Source: Gammaproteobacteria bacterium
GTDB taxonomy: Bacteria > Pseudomonadota > Gammaproteobacteria > Pseudomonadales > Azotimanducaceae
Direction: 5' to 3'
Assembly (NCBI GenBank): GCA_026708185.1
Contig: JAPOVK010000018.1
Span: forward strand, 91,298-155,297
Length of the DNA: 64,000 bases
The notes beneath the pieces are model-generated. The model saw nothing but the letters and a program-made list of their open reading frames with translations. It made no database searches and had not been told where the DNA came from. Below, piece after piece: positions 58,528 through 64,000 of the stretch (positions within the stretch are counted from its first letter, which is position 1; each line of letters begins with the position of its first letter). The position numbers and the translations under genes are program-made.

Positions 58528-60942
58528 ATGCAGTTCGCCTTCACCGACGAACAGGAGCAGCTCCGGCTCGCCGTGCGGCGGTTCCTCACGGACCAGTCGC
58601 CGACGACCGAGGTGCGCAGGCTCATGGCAACGGACACCGGCTACGACCCGTCCGTCTGGCAACGACTGTGCAACGACCTAGCCTTGGCTGGCGTCCATAT
58701 CCCGCAAAGCTACGGTGGCCAAGGTTTCAGCGCAGCGGAACTGGCGATCGTCGTCGAGGAAATGGGCCGTGCCCTGCTCTGCGCGCCCTACTTCTCCTCG
58801 ACCGTCCTGGCTGCCACCGCGATCCTGAATGGGGGCAGCGAGGCGGACAAGGTCGAATTGCTGCCGCCGATCGCCGCCGGTGACCGTTTGGCGGCGTTGG
58901 CGGTTACCGAGCCCGCGGGCCGTTGGGATGCGTCCGGTGTCGAGGCGAGCGTCCGCGACGGCCGGCTGTCCGGCGCGAAAAGCTTCGTCGTGGATGGCCA
59001 CATCGCCGATCTGCTGGTGGTCGCCGCGCGGCGACCCGGCAGCCGTGATGAAGATGGACTGTCGCTCTACGTCGTGGACGCGACGGCCGACGGCGTGTCG
59101 CGCCGGCTGCTGACCACGGTCGATGCCACGCGCAAGCTCGCCCGGATCGACTTCGACGGTGTCGAAGCTCGACTGCTCGGCGACGAAGGCGCGGCCGGGC
59201 CCGCGCTTGCACGAACGCTGGACCTCGCGGCCATCATGTTGGCCAACGAGATGGTCGGCGGCGCCGCAGCCCTACTGGAGTCGGCGGTGGAATACGCCAA
59301 CATGCGGGTCCAGTTCGGCCGCGCCGTTGGCTCGTTCCAAGCGATCAAGCATCGCTGCGCCGACCTCCTGCTGACCGTCGAATTGGCCAAGTCGGCCGCG
59401 TACCAAGCCGCGACCGCGGCGGCCGAGGGTGACGCCGACCTGCCGGCGCTGGCGAGCCTGGCCCAGTCGGCCGCCAGCGACGCCTACATGCGCGCGGCCC
59501 GGGACTGCATCCAGATTCACGGCGGCATCGGTTTCACCTGGGACAACGACACGCACCTCTGGTACAAGCGCGCGAAGAGTTCGGAGGCCTTCCTCGGCGA
59601 CGCGGCGTTCCATCGCGAGCGGCTGATGCAGCATTGGCGGCGGCCGACCGCCTCGACGCCGCAGGCGAAAACGGTACTCCCGGTCGCGCCGGATGACGGC
59701 GCCGAGACCGCTGCCGCCGTGGCCGAATTGCGCGACTGGCTTGCCGACAACTGGGATTCGGATGCGTCTCTCGTGGAATGGCGCGGCAAGCTCGCCGACT
59801 CCGGGTGGGGCATGCCGACATGGCCGCGGCAGTGGTTCGGACGCGACCTGCCGCAGGCGCTGGCACCCGCCGTCGAAGCCGAGTTCGCGCGCATCAACGC
59901 GGTTGGGGTTGCCAAGACCGGGATCCGACTGCTGGCTGCGGCCACGCTCCTCGAACATGGGAACGACGCCCAGAAGGCCAGCTACCTGCGGCGCATCCTG
60001 ACCGGCGAGGACACCTGGTGCCAACTGTTCAGCGAACCCGGCAGCGGCTCGGACCTGGCCGGTGCCACCACGCGTGCGGACTTCGATGGCGACAACTGGA
60101 TCGTCAACGGCCAGAAGGTCTGGACGACGAGCGCCCACCACGCGGACTACGGACTGCTCCTCGCGCGCACGGATTGGGATTCGCCCAAGCACCAGGGGCT
60201 CTCGTATTTCGTCCTGGACATGCGCCAGCCCGGCGTCGAAGTACGACCGCTCAAGCAGATGAACGGCCATGCATCCTTCAACCAGGTTTTCTTCACGGAC
60301 GCCGTCATTCCACCCGAAAACCAGGTCGGCAAGACGGGCGAAGGCTGGCAGATCGCGATCACGACGCTGGCTCACGAGCGCCGGGGTGCCGATGGTGCGG
60401 GCGGGCGCGGCCAAGCCCGCGCGCGCGATCTGCCGGGTCGCATCTACGAGGAGGAGCGGCAGGAAACCGCCACCGTGATGGAGCCGTACAAGTGGTATCC
60501 GCAGCGCGCCGGACGCGTCGACCTCGTGGTCGACCGGGCCAATGCGACGGGCCGCATGGACGACCCCGTGGTGCGGCAGGAGATCGCCAAGCTGCTGACC
60601 ATGGCCCGGTCCGCCGAATGGACCGCGCGACGGGCTCGCGCCGCGCACGAGCAGGGCCGGCCGCAAGGTCCCGAGGGGTCGCTTGGCAAGCTGGCCTCGA
60701 GCAACGTGGCGCGCCTTGCCAACCACGTGCACACCATGATCGCAGGCGCAGACGCCATGCTGAGCGGCGAGGACGGTGCGCTCGAGGGGCTGATCGCGGA
60801 GATTCTCGTCTCGGTACCGGCCACCTCGATCGCCGGCGGCACCGACGAGATCCAGCGCAACATCATCGCGGAGCGCGTGCTCGGCATGCCGAAGGAGCCG
60901 CGCATGGATCGGGGGCCGTTCCGCGACGTGGCACGGAACTGA
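58528..60942 (+). CDS. Fused double acyl-CoA dehydrogenase
   Basis: This 804-residue protein contains two complete ACAD domains. Residues 1 to about 375 include VTEPAGRWDAS and IQIHGGIGFTWDND. Residues from about 390 to 804 include QLFSEPGSGSDLAG, INGQKVWTT-like VNGQKVWTT, and GGTDEIQRNIIAERVLGMP. This matches a one-chain version of heteromeric FadE/ChsE enzymes, like the separate pair at 30359-32695. A flexible linker spans about 376-395. It probably dehydrogenates a branched or steroid-like acyl-CoA. Confidence 0.93.
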   Translation: MQFAFTDEQEQLRLAVRRFLTDQSPTTEVRRLMATDTGYDPSVWQRLCNDLALAGVHIPQSYGGQGFSAAELAIVVEEMGRALLCAPYFSSTVLAATAILNGGSEADKVELLPPIAAGDRLAALAVTEPAGRWDASGVEASVRDGRLSGAKSFVVDGHIADLLVVAARRPGSRDEDGLSLYVVDATADGVSRRLLTTVDATRKLARIDFDGVEARLLGDEGAAGPALARTLDLAAIMLANEMVGGAAALLESAVEYANMRVQFGRAVGSFQAIKHRCADLLLTVELAKSAAYQAATAAAEGDADLPALASLAQSAASDAYMRAARDCIQIHGGIGFTWDNDTHLWYKRAKSSEAFLGDAAFHRERLMQHWRRPTASTPQAKTVLPVAPDDGAETAAAVAELRDWLADNWDSDASLVEWRGKLADSGWGMPTWPRQWFGRDLPQALAPAVEAEFARINAVGVAKTGIRLLAAATLLEHGNDAQKASYLRRILTGEDTWCQLFSEPGSGSDLAGATTRADFDGDNWIVNGQKVWTTSAHHADYGLLLARTDWDSPKHQGLSYFVLDMRQPGVEVRPLKQMNGHASFNQVFFTDAVIPPENQVGKTGEGWQIAITTLAHERRGADGAGGRGQARARDLPGRIYEEERQETATVMEPYKWYPQRAGRVDLVVDRANATGRMDDPVVRQEIAKLLTMARSAEWTARRARAAHEQGRPQGPEGSLGKLASSNVARLANHVHTMIAGADAMLSGEDGALEGLIAEILVSVPATSIAGGTDEIQRNIIAERVLGMPKEPRMDRGPFRDVARN

Positions 60943-60961
60943 TCGACGACGCGTCCGCCGG

Positions 60962-61693
60962 CTATGGCGTCGACACGCCCAAGCTGGCCAGTTGCTGCTC
61001 GAACTGGGCGGACCAGCCCCGGTTCGCCGCGGGGCTTGCCGGGCTCGGATGGAGAACGCCGTGCACCCGTCGCGTCTCGCCCAGGACGGCGCGAGCGCGC
61101 TGTTCGCTGTAACGGCCGATCCCCAGCACGAGGTGGGGGTTCACGTACCGCACGATGTCGACCAGGGCGCGGTCGCAAGCGGCGTAGAGCGGCTCGCGCT
61201 CGCGCCTCGGCAGCTTGTCCGGCGTGCGGTTGCGTCCGGACGCCTCCATGAACGCGAGCGGGCAGTAGTTCCAGACGAAGAACTCGTCGAAGAAAGCGTG
61301 CGGCGTACCGAACCGGTCGCGTGCCCAGCCCCAAAACCTCTGCCCGCTCACCTCGCTGCGCGTGCACGCGAAGCCGTTTACGGGGCGCTTCGGATGTTCG
61401 ATGGCGGGCTTTGCGACACCGCCGTCGATGCCAAGCCAGTCGCGCACAGCCGCAACCTCGCCAAACGGCACGCCGGTTTGGACCATCCCGAACGGGCCCG
61501 GGTTCATGCCCACCAGTAGGATGCCGACACCTTGGCGGCAGTAGCGTTCCAAGTACGTCCGATGGGCCCCGAAAGCGTAGTCGAGCGGGTTGTAGACGCA
61601 TGTCACGGGCGGACCGAAGACGCACCGGTCGACGGCCCGCGCCAGCCGGCGTGCCACCGCCACGGGCACGGGCACGGGCCCGCGTGGCATCAT
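60962..61693 (-). CDS. SMUG1-like uracil-DNA glycosylase
   Basis: This 243-residue UDG-superfamily protein has the motif-1 GMNPGPFGMVQTGVPFG and the motif-2 HPSPASP, which match the SMUG1 type. FFVWNYCPLAFM and LVLGIGRYSEQRA are further fold marks. It should excise uracil and hydroxymethyluracil from DNA. It lies between two plus-strand genes with no clear partner. SMUG1 is less widespread in bacteria than Ung. Confidence 0.9.
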   Translation of the reverse strand: MMPRGPVPVPVAVARRLARAVDRCVFGPPVTCVYNPLDYAFGAHRTYLERYCRQGVGILLVGMNPGPFGMVQTGVPFGEVAAVRDWLGIDGGVAKPAIEHPKRPVNGFACTRSEVSGQRFWGWARDRFGTPHAFFDEFFVWNYCPLAFMEASGRNRTPDKLPRREREPLYAACDRALVDIVRYVNPHLVLGIGRYSEQRARAVLGETRRVHGVLHPSPASPAANRGWSAQFEQQLASLGVSTP

Positions 61694-61736
61694 CGTTCCT
61701 CAACCGCCCGCAGTCAAAATTGGGAACCTAGAGGCA

Positions 61737-62425
61737 ATGGGCCACTCCGTGGTTAGGCATCTGCGCGTCGAGGTCGAAGCCTACGACGCAAGCATCCGTC
61801 AGTTCATCCCCGACTACGAAACCATGCTCGCCCAGGCGGCGCGGTGCGTGGCCGAGTCGTCCGCAGAAGACGTCCTCGACCTCGGGGCCGGTACCGGCGC
61901 CCTGAGCGAAGCCGTGCTTACCCATTGCCCGCATTGCCGAGTCGAACTCATCGATGCGGAGGCGAAATGCTTGCCCAAGCCCGCGAACGACTGCGCCGGT
62001 TCGGCTCCCGGGTGCGGTTCACCCGGCGCAGGTTCCAAGGCGTGCTTCCCCGCTGCGACGCCGCGGTCGCCTCGCTTGCGCTGCATCACGTGCCGACGCT
62101 GACCGAGAAACGGACCGTCTACCGCGCCATCCACGCGGCGCTCGACCCGCGAGGCATCTTCGTGAACGCGGATGCCAACATGCCAACGGATGCTGCACAG
62201 CAACAGGCCGCCTATGCCGAGTGGGCGGCCCACATGGTCGCAAGAGGCATCCCCCAGCCGCGCGCGTGGCAACACTTCCGCGACTGGGCGGACGAGGACA
62301 CCTACCTGCCCCTCGACGATGAACTTGCCGCCCTGACCGCAGTCGGATTCAGCCCGGCTCGGGTCTGGCAGTCAGTACCGATCAACGTCGTCAGGAGCAC
62401 CAAGACACCGACCCAAGGACTTTAG
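61737..62425 (+). pseudogene. Class I SAM methyltransferase split by a -1 frameshift
   Basis: The frame from ATG 61737 carries motif I DVLDLGAGTGALSEAVL and the acidic VELIDAE. The rest of the fold (MLAQARERLRRF, CDAAVASLALHHV, PRGIFVNADANM and WADEDTYLPLDDELAALTAVGF) continues in another frame from 61967. The junction lies in GCGAAATGC (61963-61970). One extra A would restore one continuous protein of about 229 residues. It may be a real single-base deletion, an assembly error, or a slippery site. Confidence 0.8.
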
Positions 62426-62427
62426 CC

Positions 62428-63288
62428 ATGCCTTATGCACATCCCGAATACCTGATCTCAGCCACCGAACTCGCCGCCGATCCGGCAAGCCGGCGGATCC
62501 TTGATGCCACGGTTTTTTTGACCCCGGCACCAACGACGGGGTACCGCGCCGAGTCGGGGCGCGAACGGTTCGCCGCCGGACATATCCCCGGCGCGCTGTT
62601 CCTCGATCTCGTCCGCGATGCCTCGGACACATCCACCGGGCTCGGCTTCAGCCTGCCGCCGGTCGCACAGCTCGAAGCCCTGTTCCAGCGGCTCGGCATC
62701 TCAAACGACACCGAGGTCGTTCTCTACAGCACGGGTCACATCATGTGGGCGACGCGCGCGTGGTGGCTGCTGCACTACTGCGGGCACCGTCACGCCCGCG
62801 TCCTCGATGGCGGGATGCAGGCCTGGCGCGACCAGGGGCTGCCCGTCGGCACGGATCGGGCAAGCTACCCGCGCGCGGACTTCACTGCGAGGCCGGATCC
62901 AGCGCTGTTCGTGGACAAGAGCGGCGTGCTCGCTGCCATCGGGGATGCCGATGTCTGCACCGTGAACGCCCTGTCGCCGGAGATCCATGCGGGAGAAGGC
63001 GATTTCTCCTACGGTCGCAAAGGGCATGTCGCCGGGAGCATCAACGTGTACTACGATGAACTCCTCGAGCGCGGCCATTTCAAGGACTGCGACGCGCTCG
63101 CCGAAGTCCTCGATGCCAAGGGCCTGCTCGCCGCGCCACGGGTAATCGCCTACTGCGGCGGCGGCATCTCGGCGACCATCGACGCCTTTGCCTGCCTGCT
63201 TTGCGGCAAGCAGGAGGTGGCCGTTTACGACGGCTCGATGTCGGAGTGGGTGCGCGACGAGTCGCTGCCGATGGCAACAGGACGGTAG
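62428..63288 (+). CDS. sseA: Two-domain rhodanese/3-mercaptopyruvate sulfurtransferase
   Basis: This 286-residue protein has an inactive N-terminal rhodanese domain (LYSTGHIMWATRAW at the pseudo-active site), and an active C-terminal one with Cys243 in YCGGGISAT. The CG[SG]G[VI][ST]A pattern is of the mercaptopyruvate/thiosulfate sulfurtransferase type. It transfers sulfane sulfur to cyanide or thiols. It begins two bases after the methyltransferase stop. Confidence 0.93.
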   Translation: MPYAHPEYLISATELAADPASRRILDATVFLTPAPTTGYRAESGRERFAAGHIPGALFLDLVRDASDTSTGLGFSLPPVAQLEALFQRLGISNDTEVVLYSTGHIMWATRAWWLLHYCGHRHARVLDGGMQAWRDQGLPVGTDRASYPRADFTARPDPALFVDKSGVLAAIGDADVCTVNALSPEIHAGEGDFSYGRKGHVAGSINVYYDELLERGHFKDCDALAEVLDAKGLLAAPRVIAYCGGGISATIDAFACLLCGKQEVAVYDGSMSEWVRDESLPMATGR

Positions 63289-63307
63289 CGCACGCTCGAG
63301 CCGACCC

Positions 63308-64000
63308 ATGCAGATCCGCACCCCCTACCTGGTTTTCCTGGGCGACGTGCCCGATGCCCTCGCCGCCAAGACGGGCCAAGGTATCGTCGACTGGCGACGC
63401 GGGGCCGTTGCCGGGCAACTGCGACTCCCGGGCTGCCAGGCGGACTTGGGCGTGCCGGAGCTGACGGTCGAGCAAGCTGCGGCCCGCGGTGCCAAGACGT
63501 TGGTGATCGGTGCGGTGAATCCCGGCGGCGTGCTGCCGGAGGCCTGGCAGTGCACCATCATCGACGCACTCGACGCCGGACTCGATGTCGCGAGCGGTCT
63601 GCACACGCGGCTGTCGCAGTTGCCGGATGTCGTCCGGGCCGCGAAACGCCGTGGGCGACGCCTATTCGACGTCCGACACACGGATCGCCAATTCCATACG
63701 GGAAGCGGCCTCAAGCGCCCGGGCAAGCGTCTGCTCACGGTCGGTACGGATTGCTCCGTGGGCAAGAAGTACGCGGCTCTCGCGATCGCGGAGGAGTTAC
63801 GCCGGCGTGGCATCGACGCCGAGTACCGCGCCACGGGGCAAACCGGAATCCTGATCGCGGGCTCGGGCATCGCGATCGACGCAGTCGTTTCCGACTTCGC
63901 CGCAGGTGCCGCCGAAGCGCTGTCACCCGACAATCACCCCGACCATTGGGACATCGTCGAAGGACAGGGCTCGTTGTTCCATCCCTCCTTCGGCGGCGTC
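63308..64000 (+). CDS. DUF1611 protein (DgcN-like), truncated by the window
   Basis: The frame opens at ATG 63308 and runs off the right edge with 231 residues visible. It has the DUF1611 N-domain (YLVFLGDVPDALAAKTGQGIVDW), then the P-loop-like GTDCSVGKKYAALAI, and the RATGQTGILIAG and DIVEGQGSLFHPSF segments typical of the family. Family member DgcN N-acetylates D-glutamate, with DgcA as partner. The partner would lie outside the window. Confidence 0.88.
   Translation, partial: MQIRTPYLVFLGDVPDALAAKTGQGIVDWRRGAVAGQLRLPGCQADLGVPELTVEQAAARGAKTLVIGAVNPGGVLPEAWQCTIIDALDAGLDVASGLHTRLSQLPDVVRAAKRRGRRLFDVRHTDRQFHTGSGLKRPGKRLLTVGTDCSVGKKYAALAIAEELRRRGIDAEYRATGQTGILIAGSGIAIDAVVSDFAAGAAEALSPDNHPDHWDIVEGQGSLFHPSFGGV

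Overview
Organism. This is GC-rich, densely packed chromosomal DNA with no phage, plasmid or integrase genes. Several blocks point to Gammaproteobacteria: rsmI divergent from lpoA, followed by yraN and a dolP-like lipoprotein gene; rplM-rpsI followed by petABC, sspA and sspB; and a Coq7-type ubiquinone hydroxylase. The many acyl-CoA dehydrogenases, Gfo/Idh/MocA oxidoreductases, a luciferase-like oxidoreductase and a thiolase/zinc-ribbon pair suggest a heterotrophic lineage that degrades branched, terpenoid or steroid-like acids. I cannot name the genus. Layout. 1-2.5 kb: the tail of a secreted glycosidase-like protein, an AmpG-like MFS permease, an ArsC-like protein and a truncated DUF222 gene. 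2.7-6.7 kb (+): an APH-like kinase, an SDR, a flavin monooxygenase and an orphan FetB-type permease. 6.7-13.2 kb (-): a leucine/isovalerate-like operon (HMG-CoA-lyase-like, GST, biotin-dependent carboxylase beta and alpha, methylglutaconyl-CoA-hydratase-like). 13.2-17.6 kb: an Arc-like protein, RNase P RNA, rsmI, and lpoA-yraN-dolP. 17.7-23.6 kb (-): sspB, sspA, the cytochrome bc1 complex, rpsI, rplM and coq7. 23.6-30.2 kb: a TSGG-repeat DUF4097 protein, amidase, nitroreductase, THX, a degenerate metallo-beta-lactamase-fold protein and NAD synthetase. 30.3-32.7 kb (+): a two-gene acyl-CoA dehydrogenase. 33-40.3 kb: sugar-type oxidoreductases with a ThuA-like protein, small conserved proteins, a VOC protein, a nucleoside hydrolase, an MDR reductase and a TonB-C lipoprotein. 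40.4-42.8 kb: an exported propeller protein. 42.8-50.9 kb (-): a tight seven-gene operon (acyl-CoA synthetase, KPR, MFS-PlsC fusion, GNAT, lumazine synthase, GH20 hexosaminidase, hexosamine-kinase-like) in which most neighbours overlap at start/stop codons. 51-56 kb (+): a DUF4143 ATPase, a secreted protein, an LLM enzyme, and the DUF35/thiolase pair. 56-64 kb: a variant GH32, MaoC, a fused double acyl-CoA dehydrogenase, SMUG1-like glycosylase, a frameshifted methyltransferase, a sulfurtransferase and a truncated DUF1611 gene. How it fits together. The carboxylase/hydratase/lyase operon, the acyl-CoA dehydrogenases, MaoC and the thiolase pair form a beta-oxidation-like toolkit feeding CoA esters to respiration. 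GH20, kinase, GH32 and nucleoside hydrolase suggest scavenging of sugars and nucleosides. The main oddities are three families of dispersed repeats (one about 100 bp long), an 11-bp perfect inverted repeat over the ATPase start, catalytic motifs missing from otherwise well-folded enzymes (MBL fold, GH32, HMG-CoA lyase, thiolase), polyglycine loops in three unrelated CoA enzymes, and the MFS-PlsC and double ACAD fusions. I saw no convincing wholly new defence or biosynthetic system.
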